This document shows, piece after piece, positions 40,608-49,141 of a DNA stretch of 64,000 nucleotides (within the stretch, counting starts at the first letter, position 1; each line of letters begins with the position of its first letter). The DNA comes from Mesorhizobium sp. STM 4661 (GTDB taxonomy: Bacteria; Pseudomonadota; Alphaproteobacteria; Rhizobiales; Rhizobiaceae): the NCBI RefSeq assembly GCF_000359125.1, contig NZ_CAAF010000063.1:79118-143117 (forward strand), read 5' to 3'. Under the pieces are notes generated by a model. That model did not search any database. It had not been told where the DNA came from and was given only the letters and a program-made list of their open reading frames with translations. Both the position numbers and the translations under genes were made by a program.

Positions 40608-43160
40608 TCAGGTCGCCACGGCTTTGCCGCCGCTCACTGGCTTTTCCTCGTCGGAGGTTGCGCTCTCGCCCCGCAGCTTGAACAGGATGAGCAACGGCGC
40701 GGCGATGAAGATCGACGAATAGGTTCCGAAGACAACGCCGAACAGCATCGCCAGCGTGAACGAGCGGATCACCTCGCCGCCGAACAGCACCAGCGCCAAC
40801 AGCGCCAGGATCGTCGTCACCGCGGTCAGCGTCGTTCTCGACAGAGTCTCGTTGATGGCATTGTTCAGCAATTGCGGCAGCGGCATCTTCTTGTATTTTC
40901 GCAAATCCTCGCGAACACGGTCATAGACGACGATCGTGTCGTTCAAGGAATAACCGATGATGGTCAGGATCGCCGCCAGCGACGATTGGTTGAATTCGAG
41001 CCCGGTGATGACGAAGAAGCCGATGGTCATGACGATGTCGTGCACGGTCGCAATGATCGCGCCGACCGCGAACTGCCATTCGAAGCGGAACCAGACATAG
41101 ACCAGGATGCCGAGCAGCGCGACCAGCATGGCGATCGTGCCTTGCTTGGCGAGTTCGCCGGAAACCGTCGGCCCCACCACTTCGACACGGCGGAAGTCAT
41201 AGTTGTCCTGCAGTTCGCCGCGCACCTTGTCGATGACGGTCTGTTCGGCGTTCTCGCCGCCGTCCTGCGTGCCGACGCGGATCAGCACATCGGTCGGCTC
41301 GCCGAACTGCTGCACCTGCACCTCTCCGATGTTGAGTTCCGAGAGCCTGCCGCGGATGTCGCCAAGATCGGCGTTGCCATTCTTGGCCTGCACCTCGATC
41401 AACGAACCGCCCTTGAAGTCGATGCCGTAGTTGAGGTCCATCGTCATGAACAGCACCACCGACAGGATCGAAAGCATGCTCGACAGCGCGAATGTCCAGC
41501 GGCGGATGCCCATGAACGGAATTTTCGTACCCGGCGGAATGAAGGTCACCGGTGCCCGCGGCAACTCCTTCGGCCGCGCGCGGCGAAGCCAGATCGACAC
41601 CAGCAGCCGGGTGAAGGTGAAGGCGGTGAAGACGGTGGTCAGGATGCCGATGGCGAAGGTTATGGCAAAACCCTTGACCGGCCCGGTGCCGATCCAGAAC
41701 AGCACCACCGTCGCGATCAGCGCCGTGACGTTGGAATCGACGATGGTCGCCAGCGCCTTGGTGAAACCGGTGTCGATCGCCTGGATCACCGAGCGGCCGG
41801 CTCGTCGCTCTTCGCGGATGCGCTCGTAGATGAGAACGTTGGAATCGACCGCCATGCCGATGGTCAGCACAATACCGGCAATGCCGGGCAAGGTCAGCGT
41901 CGCGCCAAGCAGCGACAACAACCCGATGATCATCGCCACATGCACTGCCAGCGCAAGGTTGGCGAGGAAGCCGAGGAAGCCGTAGGCGACGAACATGAAG
42001 ACGACGACGAGGATGGAGCCAATCACACCGGCGACCTTGCCGGCTTGAATAGAATCCTGGCCGAGGCCTGGACCCACCGTGCGCTCCTCGATCACCGTCA
42101 GCGTCGCAGGCAGCGCGCCGGCGCGCAGCAGCACGGCGAGGTCGTTGGCGCTCTGGGCAGTGAAACTGCCGGAAATCTGGCCGGAGCCGCCCAGGATCGG
42201 CTCGCGGATCTGCGGCGCCGAAATCACCTGATTGTCGAGGATGATGGCGAACAGCTTGCCGACATTCTGCGAGGTCGCCTGGCCGAAGCGCGCCGCCCCT
42301 TTGGAATCGAAGGTGAACGAAACCACCGGCTCGTTGGTCTGCGAGTTGAATGTCGCTTGCGCGTCGGCCAGGTTTTCACCCGAAACGATGACGCGGTTCT
42401 CGATCAGATAAGGGACCGGTGGATCGTCCTGCGAATACAGCACCGAGGATCCCGCCGGCGGACGGCCGTTGAGCGCATCCTGCACCGGCATCGACTGGTC
42501 TACCATCTGGAACGTCAGCTTGGCGGTCTGACCGAGGATTTCCTTCAGCCGTTGCGGATCCTGCAGACCCGGCACCTGGACCAGAATGCGATCGTCGCCC
42601 TGGCGCTGCACGATCGGCTCGGTGGTGCCGAGTTCGTTGACGCGGCGGTCGACGACCTCGATCGACTGCGTCAACGCCGTCGACGTGCGGTATTTGATGC
42701 CGGCGTCGGTGACGGTGAATTTGAGCAGGCCGGGCTCGGAATCATCCAGCGCCATCTCCTGAACGGAGCCGCCGGTGAACAGGCCCGCGGCCACCGGAGC
42801 GGTCAATGGCTTCAGCGCCGTCTTGGCGGCATCGATCTGCGCAGGATCGGTGATGCGGACCTGCACGGTCCGGCCCGATCCGGCAAGGCCGGTATAGCCG
42901 ACCTTGGCGTCGCGCAGCAGCGTCCTGATCTCGTCGCGCGTCGTCTCCAGCCGATCCTTGATCAGATCGTTCGGATCCATCCTGAGCAGGATGTGCGAGC
43001 CGCCCTGCAGATCGAGGCCGAGCGTCATCTGTCGCTTCGGCACCCAATCGGGAAGCTTGGCGAGCGTGCTTGCAGGGAAAAGATTGGGCGCAGCGAGGAT
43101 CACTGTGGCGGCCACGGCCAGCCAGATCAGGATCATCTTGGAGCGCGAAAAATAAAGCAT
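40608..43160 (-). CDS. secDF: Protein translocase subunits SecD and SecF fused
   Basis: 850 residues, natural SecD-SecF fusion with 12 TM helices. SecD part: signature LGLDLQGGSHILLRMDPND after TM1, a large periplasmic P1 domain, five TM helices. SecF part starts near residue 545 (GIRRWTFALSSMLSILSVVL) with its own periplasmic loop beginning NYGIDFKGGSLIEVQ. The D in the conserved TM4 region (AVDSNVLIYERIREE) and the matching SLNDTIVVYDRVRED of SecF are intact. Uses the proton gradient to pull secreted proteins out of SecYEG. Downstream of yajC by about 50 bp; the same order as in most alphaproteobacteria. Confidence 0.95.
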   Translation of the reverse strand: MLYFSRSKMILIWLAVAATVILAAPNLFPASTLAKLPDWVPKRQMTLGLDLQGGSHILLRMDPNDLIKDRLETTRDEIRTLLRDAKVGYTGLAGSGRTVQVRITDPAQIDAAKTALKPLTAPVAAGLFTGGSVQEMALDDSEPGLLKFTVTDAGIKYRTSTALTQSIEVVDRRVNELGTTEPIVQRQGDDRILVQVPGLQDPQRLKEILGQTAKLTFQMVDQSMPVQDALNGRPPAGSSVLYSQDDPPVPYLIENRVIVSGENLADAQATFNSQTNEPVVSFTFDSKGAARFGQATSQNVGKLFAIILDNQVISAPQIREPILGGSGQISGSFTAQSANDLAVLLRAGALPATLTVIEERTVGPGLGQDSIQAGKVAGVIGSILVVVFMFVAYGFLGFLANLALAVHVAMIIGLLSLLGATLTLPGIAGIVLTIGMAVDSNVLIYERIREERRAGRSVIQAIDTGFTKALATIVDSNVTALIATVVLFWIGTGPVKGFAITFAIGILTTVFTAFTFTRLLVSIWLRRARPKELPRAPVTFIPPGTKIPFMGIRRWTFALSSMLSILSVVLFMTMDLNYGIDFKGGSLIEVQAKNGNADLGDIRGRLSELNIGEVQVQQFGEPTDVLIRVGTQDGGENAEQTVIDKVRGELQDNYDFRRVEVVGPTVSGELAKQGTIAMLVALLGILVYVWFRFEWQFAVGAIIATVHDIVMTIGFFVITGLEFNQSSLAAILTIIGYSLNDTIVVYDRVREDLRKYKKMPLPQLLNNAINETLSRTTLTAVTTILALLALVLFGGEVIRSFTLAMLFGVVFGTYSSIFIAAPLLILFKLRGESATSDEEKPVSGGKAVAT

Positions 43161-43211
43161 ATAGCGTCGTCCGTCAGGGCATGCTGGCGGATCGTTCCGC
43201 CGACAATTCGG

Positions 43212-43550
43212 TTATTTCTTGGCGTTCTGATTCGCCACCGGCTCGCCCTTGACGCGCACATCGGCGATCGTCGAGCGCAGCGCCGTCACCTTGATGCCGG
43301 CGCCGAGATCGATCTCGAGCTCATTGTCGTCGATCACCTTGGTCACCTTGCCGACGAAGCCGCCGCCGGTGACGACCGTGTCGCCGCGGCGAACGGCCGC
43401 CAGCATCTCGCCGCGCTTCTTCAACTGCGTGCGCTGCGGCCGGATGATCAGAAAATACATGATCACGAAAATCAGGACAAACGGCAAAATGCTGATGAAC
43501 ATATCCGGAGAGGCGCCGACGCCTTGGGCGTATGCCGGTGTAACGAACAT
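43212..43550 (-). CDS. yajC: Preprotein translocase subunit YajC
   Basis: 112 residues. A single TM helix (ISILPFVLIFVIMYFLIIRP) is followed by the YajC signature QRTQLKKRGEMLAAVRRGDT and a small cytoplasmic beta domain. The ATG at 43550 has AGGAGT 7 bp upstream. Upstream residues in the same frame are not part of the gene. Cotranscribed with secDF. Confidence 0.93.
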   Translation of the reverse strand: MFVTPAYAQGVGASPDMFISILPFVLIFVIMYFLIIRPQRTQLKKRGEMLAAVRRGDTVVTGGGFVGKVTKVIDDNELEIDLGAGIKVTALRSTIADVRVKGEPVANQNAKK

Positions 43551-43681
43551 CGAGGTACTCCTGAATGGTGAAAAGCCGCCACAAGGCGGTCCCGCGAAAT
43601 TTGGCCGGAATATAGTCGGTAAAGTTGCCAATGCAACTGCGCTGCCGGGCATTTCAGTTGCTTTTCCGGCTTGTTGAGCCG

Positions 43682-43740
43682 TGTTAGAGCGTGATCTCGA
43701 AAAATGAAGCCCGGTTTCCAGAAAAGATCATGCTCTAACA
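43682..43740. repeat. Palindromic intergenic repeat
   Basis: TGTTAGAGCGTGATCT (43682-43697) pairs with AGATCATGCTCTAACA (43725-43740), 15 of 16 positions, with a 27-nt spacer. It lies in the divergent gap between yajC and the DUF815 gene and resembles a dispersed Mesorhizobium intergenic hairpin. It is different from the elements at 33641 and 50528. Confidence 0.75.
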
Positions 43741-43825
43741 AAAGGTTGGAACAGGTTCCGAAACTGCTGGAATCAAATAGGTTCCACGCCATGCCTCCCT
43801 GAAAGCGAAACAAAAAAGACAAAAA

Positions 43826-44701
43826 ATGACCGACAGCACCCTCGAAGCCCTGAACCAGAAGCTCGACCGCCTGATCGAGGCAGTCACTCGCCTTGCCCCG
43901 CCGCCGGTGCCGCAAACCGACCTTGGCGAGGCCGATTGCTTCGTCTGGCAGGCCGATCCGGGCTATCTGGAACCGGTGCGCAAGGTCAATCGCGTCGACA
44001 TCGGCCTGATCCGCGGCGTCGACCGCGTCCGCGACATATTGGTCGACAACACCGAGCGCTTTGCCGCCGGCTATGCCGCCAACAATGTGCTGTTATGGGG
44101 CGCGCGCGGCATGGGCAAATCGTCGCTGGTCAAGGCCGTGCACGCCGCCGTCAATGGATCGGCAAAGATCGACCTGCCGCTCAAGCTCATCGAAATCCAT
44201 CGCGAGGACATTGACACGCTGCCGAAGCTGATGGGGTTGCTGAAGATGGCGCCTTACCGCTTCATCCTGTTTTGCGACGACCTCTCCTTCGACCATGACG
44301 ACACCTCCTACAAGTCGCTGAAGGCGGCGCTCGAAGGTGGCGTCGAGGGCCGCCCGGCCAATGTCATCTTCTACGCCACCTCGAACCGGCGCCATTTGTT
44401 GCCGCGCGACATGATCGACAATGAGCGCTCGACCGCCATCAATCCGTCCGAGGCGGTCGAGGAGAAGGTTTCGCTGTCCGACCGTTTCGGCCTCTGGCTT
44501 GGCTTCCACAAATGCTCGCAGGACGAATATCTCGACATGATCGACGGCTATATCAGCCATCACGACCTTGCCATCGATCCCGAGACGCTGCGCGCCGAGG
44601 CGCTGGAATGGGCGACAACGCGCGGCAGCCGATCGGGCCGTGTCGCCTGGCAATTCACCCAGGATCTGGCTGGCAGGCTGGGCAGGCCGCTCAAGGACTA
44701 G
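43826..44701 (+). CDS. DUF815 AAA+-type ATP-binding protein
   Basis: 291 residues. Walker A is LLWGARGMGKSSLVKAVHA (residues about 88-106) and Walker B-like FILFCDDLSFD lies about 55 residues later; VIFYATSNRRHLLPRDM is the sensor region. These are the marks of the DUF815 family, AAA+ ATPases of unknown target found singly in many proteobacteria. Single gene. The next gene is 136 bp away in the same direction. Confidence 0.87.
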   Translation: MTDSTLEALNQKLDRLIEAVTRLAPPPVPQTDLGEADCFVWQADPGYLEPVRKVNRVDIGLIRGVDRVRDILVDNTERFAAGYAANNVLLWGARGMGKSSLVKAVHAAVNGSAKIDLPLKLIEIHREDIDTLPKLMGLLKMAPYRFILFCDDLSFDHDDTSYKSLKAALEGGVEGRPANVIFYATSNRRHLLPRDMIDNERSTAINPSEAVEEKVSLSDRFGLWLGFHKCSQDEYLDMIDGYISHHDLAIDPETLRAEALEWATTRGSRSGRVAWQFTQDLAGRLGRPLKD

Positions 44702-44837
44702 CAACTGTCGTCCGAAGCCGTCGGGCATATGGCCCGGCTTTCGCAAAACGCCTGCGCCGCAGCTCTGTTCTTTCTTTGTTCTCGAATTTGTGTCATTTTT
44801 TCTTGTCAAGCTCCGGTGACTCGAAGGCTGAAGGGGA

Positions 44838-45668
44838 ATGCAACTGGAAAACAAGGGCGCAGCTTTTCGCAAGCTTCATGAGGAACCAGGCGCGTTCGTC
44901 ATTCCCAATCCTTGGGACGTCGGCACGGCGCGGATCCTCGCAGCCATGGGTTTTCGTGCCCTCGCCACCACCAGCGCCGGCATGGCGTTCTCTCTCGGCG
45001 TTGCCGAGGGACAAGTCTCGCGAGAGGACACTTTAGGCCACTGCCGGGCCATCGCGGCGGCGACACCGCTCCCCGTCTCGGCCGATCTCGAGAAAGGCTT
45101 CGGCGACAGTCCGCAAAGTGCTGCCGAGACGATCAAGGCCGCTGCCGGCATCGGCCTGGCAGGGTGTTCCCTCGAGGATCACACCGGCAGGCGCGATGAT
45201 CCGATCTACAGCTTTGCACTTGCGGTCGAGCGGATCGAGGCGGCCGCGCAGGCGCGCCGCGCACTGTCTGATGATTTCGTCCTGACGGCGCGCTGCGAGA
45301 ACTTCCTGTGGGGGCGTCCCGATCTGGATGACACCATTCGCAGACTGCAGGCTTTCGAGAAGGCTGGAGCCGATGTGCTCTACGCGCCCGGCCTCCATGA
45401 CCTCGGCATGATCCGCACCGTTTGCAGCGCCGTGACGAAACCGGTCAATGTCGTGATGGGCATGCCCGGCGCTACGTTTGATGTGGCCGAACTGGCGGAC
45501 GCCGGCGTCAAGCGGATCAGCGTCGGCTCGGCGCTGGCACGGCTTGCTTTTGGCAACTTCGTCCGCGCCGCGCGGGAGATGAGATCCGCAGGGACCTTCC
45601 GGTTTTCCGAAGAAGCCATGGGCTTCGCGGAACTAGAGGGCTTCTTCACCGGATCGACGAAGGCTTGA
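44838..45668 (+). CDS. Isocitrate lyase/PEP mutase family protein
   Basis: 276-residue TIM barrel of the isocitrate lyase/phosphonomutase superfamily. Visible: NPWDVGTARILAAMGFRALA at the start, SADLEKGFGDSP, CSLEDHTG (metal-binding acid) and VNVVMGMPGATFDVAELADA near the end. Relatives include 2-methylisocitrate lyase, PEP mutase and oxaloacetate decarboxylase; the active-site loop Cys of lyases (KKCGH) is not present, so a C-P mutase/oxaloacetate-decarboxylase-like reaction is more likely. No pathway context is given by neighbours. Confidence 0.8.
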   Translation: MQLENKGAAFRKLHEEPGAFVIPNPWDVGTARILAAMGFRALATTSAGMAFSLGVAEGQVSREDTLGHCRAIAAATPLPVSADLEKGFGDSPQSAAETIKAAAGIGLAGCSLEDHTGRRDDPIYSFALAVERIEAAAQARRALSDDFVLTARCENFLWGRPDLDDTIRRLQAFEKAGADVLYAPGLHDLGMIRTVCSAVTKPVNVVMGMPGATFDVAELADAGVKRISVGSALARLAFGNFVRAAREMRSAGTFRFSEEAMGFAELEGFFTGSTKA

Positions 45669-45681
45669 GAGCCAGCGACTG

Positions 45682-45710
45682 AAAAAGCCCGCCCCTAGGC
45701 AGGGCGGGCT
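45682..45710 (-). terminator. Intrinsic terminator of the LysM/M23 gene
   Basis: AGCCCGCCC (45686-45694) pairs with GGGCGGGCT (45702-45710) around a 7-nt loop; on the minus strand five T residues follow. It is about 85 bp after the stop of the minus-strand lipoprotein gene. The plus-strand gene ends just 14 bp before it and may also stop here. Confidence 0.85.
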
Positions 45711-45760
45711 AAGCCGGCGGGCCGGACTGGAGGTCAGGCGGCCTGCAATCGTTTTTTCTT

Positions 45761-45820
45761 CTATTCGAGATAGGTCGACGGATCGGCTCTTCCTTTTACT
45801 CAAGATAGGTCGAAGGATCG
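45761..45820 (-). repeat. Duplicated 3' end of the LysM/M23 gene
   Basis: The last 25 bp of the gene (45796-45820, coding DPSTYLE and stop) are repeated, with a few changes, at 45761-45785, 35 bp further on; that copy also reads DPSTYLE followed by a stop codon. A tandem duplication of the gene end left the second copy as untranslated sequence. Confidence 0.75.
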
Positions 45821-47328
45821 ACCGGCGCCGAGTTCTTGCGCACTTCGAAATGAAGCTTCGGCGAGTCGGTCGTACCGCTCATGCCGGACAGCGCGATTTC
45901 CTGGCCGCGCTTGACCTTCTGGCCGCGCTGCACCTCGATCGAGCTGGCGTGGCCATAGACCGTGACCAGCCCATTCTCGTGGCGCACCAACACCGTGTTG
46001 CCGAATTCCTTGAGGCCGTCGCCGGCATAGATGACGACGCCGTTCTCGGCCGCCTTGACCGGTGTTCCCTCGGGCACGGCAATGTCGACACCGTCCTTGC
46101 CGCCGCCAAAGCCGGAGATCACGCGGCCGCGCACCGGCCAGCGCATCTTGCCGATGCCGGTGGCGTCAGGCGCCACCGCGTCGTCGTCCTCGGCCTGCTG
46201 GATGACCTTGGCATCCTTCTTTGGCGGCGTATAGGAGGCGAGCGTTTCGGTCGGCGTGGTCTTGGCCGCCGGCGGGGTGGTGGCCGTCGTCACCGGATCG
46301 ACCTTCGCCGGCTTGGCGCTGGCGACGACAGCGGTGCCGCCGGCCGGAACCTTCAGCGTCTGGCCGATCTTGAGCAGACCGTCCTGCATGCCGTTCGCCT
46401 GCTTCAGCGCAACAACGCCAACGCCGGTCTTCCTGGCGATGGCGGACAGCGTATCGCCCTGCTGAACCGTGTAGGTGCCACCGGCACCGGTCGCCTTGGG
46501 CGCGGCCTTTGCGTCTTTCGGCTGGCCTGCCGCGGCCGACGCATCCACCTGCGCGGCGGACTTGCCCTCCTTGAGCTTCGGCTGCTGCGGCAACACGGCC
46601 ACCTTCTCCGGCGCACTGGCCGGCACATCGTGCTTGGTGCCGTTCGCGGGCTTGACGTCGGCAAGCTTCGGCGCGGCCTCCTTGCTCGAATAGGCATAGG
46701 CCGGGATGACCAGCTTCTGGCCGCTCCTCAACCCCTTGGTCTCGCTCAACCCGTTGACCTTCATGATGGCGTCGGCGGGCACGCCATAGCGCCGCGACAG
46801 GCCGGAAATGGTTTCGCCATCCTTGACGATGATCTCGGTGGCATGCGGCTTGCCGCCCGCCGTCGCCATGCGCGGCGCATCAGGCTCGGCGTCCTTGAAC
46901 GGCCTTGCCGCCGGAGCGACGGTGCCGGTTGCCGTGCGGTCGACACGAGGCGCGTCAGGCGCCAGGGCCGGCGCTGAAGCAGTGCGCACCGGATTTTCGG
47001 CGGGCGCCAGCGCCGGAGCCGGCTGCGCGTGGCTGACCGGCGGCAATTGCCGCGTCGTCACCGGCTCGAGGCTGGAGCGGCTGACCGACTGGGTGTAGGT
47101 GCCGTCGACCGGTGCTGCCGCCACCGGGGCGTCGCCCGGATAAGGCTGGGCAGCGTCTTGCTTGTCGATGATGGCGCGCTGGTTGTTGGTCGAGGCGGTG
47201 AAGACGTCGTCGACGCCATTGAACCGCGCCACCTGGGAACTGCACCCTGCCGCGGCGCCCGCGACCATGAGGACGGCGCAGCCACGCGCCAGATTGCGTC
47301 CGTTTGCCTTCAAAACACTGAATTGCAT
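45796..47328 (-). CDS. LysM and degenerate LytM/M23 domain lipoprotein (NlpD-like)
   Basis: 510 residues. Lipoprotein signal: CAVLMVAGAAAGCSS with lipobox cysteine. Two LysM repeats bind peptidoglycan: VKDGETISGLSRRYGVPADA near residue 170 and YTVQQGDTLSAIARKTGVGV near residue 285, separated by Ala/Pro/Lys-rich linkers. The C-terminal M23 domain (from RGRVISGFGGGKDGVDIAVP) has Lys in place of the first zinc histidine, while LHFEVRKNS keeps another. The domain is therefore probably inactive and works as an amidase activator like NlpD/EnvC during division. Starts at ATG 47328. The position next to pcm-surE matches the classical surE-pcm-nlpD order. Confidence 0.88.
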   Translation of the reverse strand: MQFSVLKANGRNLARGCAVLMVAGAAAGCSSQVARFNGVDDVFTASTNNQRAIIDKQDAAQPYPGDAPVAAAPVDGTYTQSVSRSSLEPVTTRQLPPVSHAQPAPALAPAENPVRTASAPALAPDAPRVDRTATGTVAPAARPFKDAEPDAPRMATAGGKPHATEIIVKDGETISGLSRRYGVPADAIMKVNGLSETKGLRSGQKLVIPAYAYSSKEAAPKLADVKPANGTKHDVPASAPEKVAVLPQQPKLKEGKSAAQVDASAAAGQPKDAKAAPKATGAGGTYTVQQGDTLSAIARKTGVGVVALKQANGMQDGLLKIGQTLKVPAGGTAVVASAKPAKVDPVTTATTPPAAKTTPTETLASYTPPKKDAKVIQQAEDDDAVAPDATGIGKMRWPVRGRVISGFGGGKDGVDIAVPEGTPVKAAENGVVIYAGDGLKEFGNTVLVRHENGLVTVYGHASSIEVQRGQKVKRGQEIALSGMSGTTDSPKLHFEVRKNSAPVDPSTYLE

Positions 47329-47450
47329 CGCACTAACCCGCACAGACCCGGTACAAACTGAGCGTGATTAAAGCGCGTTAATGTTACTGGTCGGTTAAAC
47401 CTCTAGAATCAGACGCAAATTTTCTTAAAATATTTCGAGGATCGAGCGCT

Positions 47451-47721
47451 GGGTGTGTTGAGATTCAGGTCAGGCCGAGCCGGAGTCGAAGACGGGCGCG
47501 AAGCGACCAAACAAGGTGGATTCCGAGAACCGGAGCGGAGCGTACTTTCGGGTACGTGAGCCCGCGCATGACCCCGAAATCGATCTCGATTTCGGAAAGG
47601 ATCATGCGCGAAATCAAAGTTCTACAGCGTCCTTTGCACGCCCAATAGGGCGCGCGGCGCTGTCGGCAAGCGCAGGAAACCGCCATTTGCAGGCCGGCCT
47701 CACCTGAATCTCAACACACCC
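47451..47721. mobile_element. MITE-like element with 20-bp terminal inverted repeats
   Basis: GGGTGTGTTGAGATTCAGGT at 47451-47470 is exactly inverted at 47702-47721; AGGCCG extends both. The 271-bp element has no gene. Inside, GCGCATGA...CCGAAATCGA/TCGATTTCGG...TCATGCGC forms a long hairpin and an ACAGCG/CGCTGT module follows; both are related to the repeat at 33641-33746 in the other orientation. The right end supplies the G of the pcm stop codon. No target duplication is clear. Fills the whole 377-bp gap between the lipoprotein gene and pcm together with about 120 bp of AT-rich promoter sequence. Confidence 0.65.
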
Positions 47722-48386
47722 TAGATGACGGCAGCGACGCTGCGCAGGATAGGCTGCAGGCGCACGATGCCGATATCCTCACGTTCGAAGCGGCTGCCGA
47801 CCTTGGTCAGCTTGGCCACCACTTGCTCGCCCTCTTCGGGGCCGATCGGCGCGATGACGATGCCGCCGCTCGACAGCTGGTCGAGCAGGAAACGCGGCAG
47901 GCTGTCGAAGGCCGCCCACGCGACGATGCGGTCGAACGGCGCTTCATTGGCCAGCCCGTTGGAGCCGTCTGCTTGGCGCGCAATGGCATTGCCGATGCCG
48001 AGCGCCTCGAAACGCTGTTTGGCCTGCTCGGCCAGCGTCTTGTAGCGGTCGATGGTGACGACCCGCGCCGCAAGCCGCGACATCACCGCCGCCGTGTAGC
48101 CGGATCCGGTGCCGATCTCGAGCACGCGGTTGCCCGGCTCGATGGCGAGTGCGGCGATCACCGCCGCTTGCAGGTCGGCGCCTTCGATCGCCTCGCCGCA
48201 TTCGATCGGCAGCATGCGGTCCGACCAGGCGATCGGATGGAAATGCGCGGAAAGGAAACCACGCCGCGGCGTCGCCTCGAAGGCGGCGATCAGCGCCTTC
48301 GGCACTGTTCCCCTGCCACGCAAGCGAAGCAGGAAAGCGGCAAAGCCTTCGCGGTCGTCGACCGCCGGACCGTGGTTCAGGTTCAT
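47721..48386 (-). CDS. pcm: Protein-L-isoaspartate O-methyltransferase
   Basis: 221 residues, the usual length. SAM-binding motif I is VLEIGTGSGYTAAVMSRLA, with the preceding PIECGEAIEGADLQAAVI block and DRIVAWAAFDSLP after it. It repairs isoaspartyl residues in aged proteins. The ATG at 48386 overlaps the surE stop (ATGA), so the much longer upstream frame is rejected. The stop codon TAG lies exactly at the edge of the terminal inverted repeat of the neighbouring element. Confidence 0.92.
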   Translation of the reverse strand: MNLNHGPAVDDREGFAAFLLRLRGRGTVPKALIAAFEATPRRGFLSAHFHPIAWSDRMLPIECGEAIEGADLQAAVIAALAIEPGNRVLEIGTGSGYTAAVMSRLAARVVTIDRYKTLAEQAKQRFEALGIGNAIARQADGSNGLANEAPFDRIVAWAAFDSLPRFLLDQLSSGGIVIAPIGPEEGEQVVAKLTKVGSRFEREDIGIVRLQPILRSVAAVI

Positions 48387-49141
48387 GCGAGCGCCTTGGT
48401 CAGTTGATCGCGGATTTCGTGAGCGGTGAGATCGAGCTGCAGCGGCGTCACCGACACCAGCCGATTGCGCAGGGCATGGAGGTCCGTGCCCTGCTTGCCC
48501 TCGACCGGCTCGCGGCCGAAGCGCAGCCAATAATAGGGCAGTCCGCGCCCATCGCGGCGCTCGTCGACCCACAGGCTGTGGACGAGCTTGCCTTGCGAGG
48601 TCACCACCGTGCCGGCGATCTCGTCAGGGAGACAATTCGGAAAATTGACGTTGAGCAACACGCCATCTGGCAATGGCGTCGCGACAAGCTTCTTGAGCAA
48701 CGCCGGCGCCAGCGCCTCTGTGGTCTCGTAGGGGACGACGCGGTCCTCGCCGACATAGCTGTAGCCTTGGCTGAGCGCGATCGAGCGGATGCCGAGCAGC
48801 GCGCCTTCCATGGCGCCGGCGACGGTTCCCGAATAGGTGACGTCGTCGGCAATATTGGCGCCGGAATTGACGCCCGACAGGATCAGGTCGGGCGCGCCGG
48901 GCAGGATTTTCTTCACGCCCATGATGACGCAGTCGGTCGGCGTTCCGCGCACGGCATAATGTTTCTCGCCGATCTTGCGCAGGCGCAACGGCTCCGAGAT
49001 CGACAGCGAATGCGCGTAGCCGGACTGGTCCTGCTCCGGCGCCACCACCCAGACGTCGTCGGACAAGGTTCGGGCGACGCGTTCGAGCGACGCCAGGCCC
49101 TCGGCGTGGATACCGTCGTCATTGGTCAGGAGAATGCGCAT
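48383..49141 (-). CDS. surE: 5'/3'-nucleotidase SurE
   Basis: 252 residues. N-terminal RILLTNDDGIHAEGLASL carries the DD metal ligands; VVAPEQDQSGYAHSLS and LSGVNSGANIADDVTYSGT hold the serine and asparagine ligands. It dephosphorylates nucleoside monophosphates. Start codon shares one base with the serS stop (TAATG), end overlaps pcm (ATGA): operon serS-surE-pcm. Confidence 0.95.
   Translation of the reverse strand: MRILLTNDDGIHAEGLASLERVARTLSDDVWVVAPEQDQSGYAHSLSISEPLRLRKIGEKHYAVRGTPTDCVIMGVKKILPGAPDLILSGVNSGANIADDVTYSGTVAGAMEGALLGIRSIALSQGYSYVGEDRVVPYETTEALAPALLKKLVATPLPDGVLLNVNFPNCLPDEIAGTVVTSQGKLVHSLWVDERRDGRGLPYYWLRFGREPVEGKQGTDLHALRNRLVSVTPLQLDLTAHEIRDQLTKALA

Noticed and set aside
40872..43571. 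899-codon open frame on the plus strand
   Set aside because: Antisense to secDF and yajC; Arg/His/Gly/Asp-rich translation without domains, produced by GC-rich third positions of the true genes.
47441..47730. Target-site duplication around the TIR element
   Set aside because: Flanks (GCGCT and TAGATG) show no convincing direct repeat of 2-9 bp.
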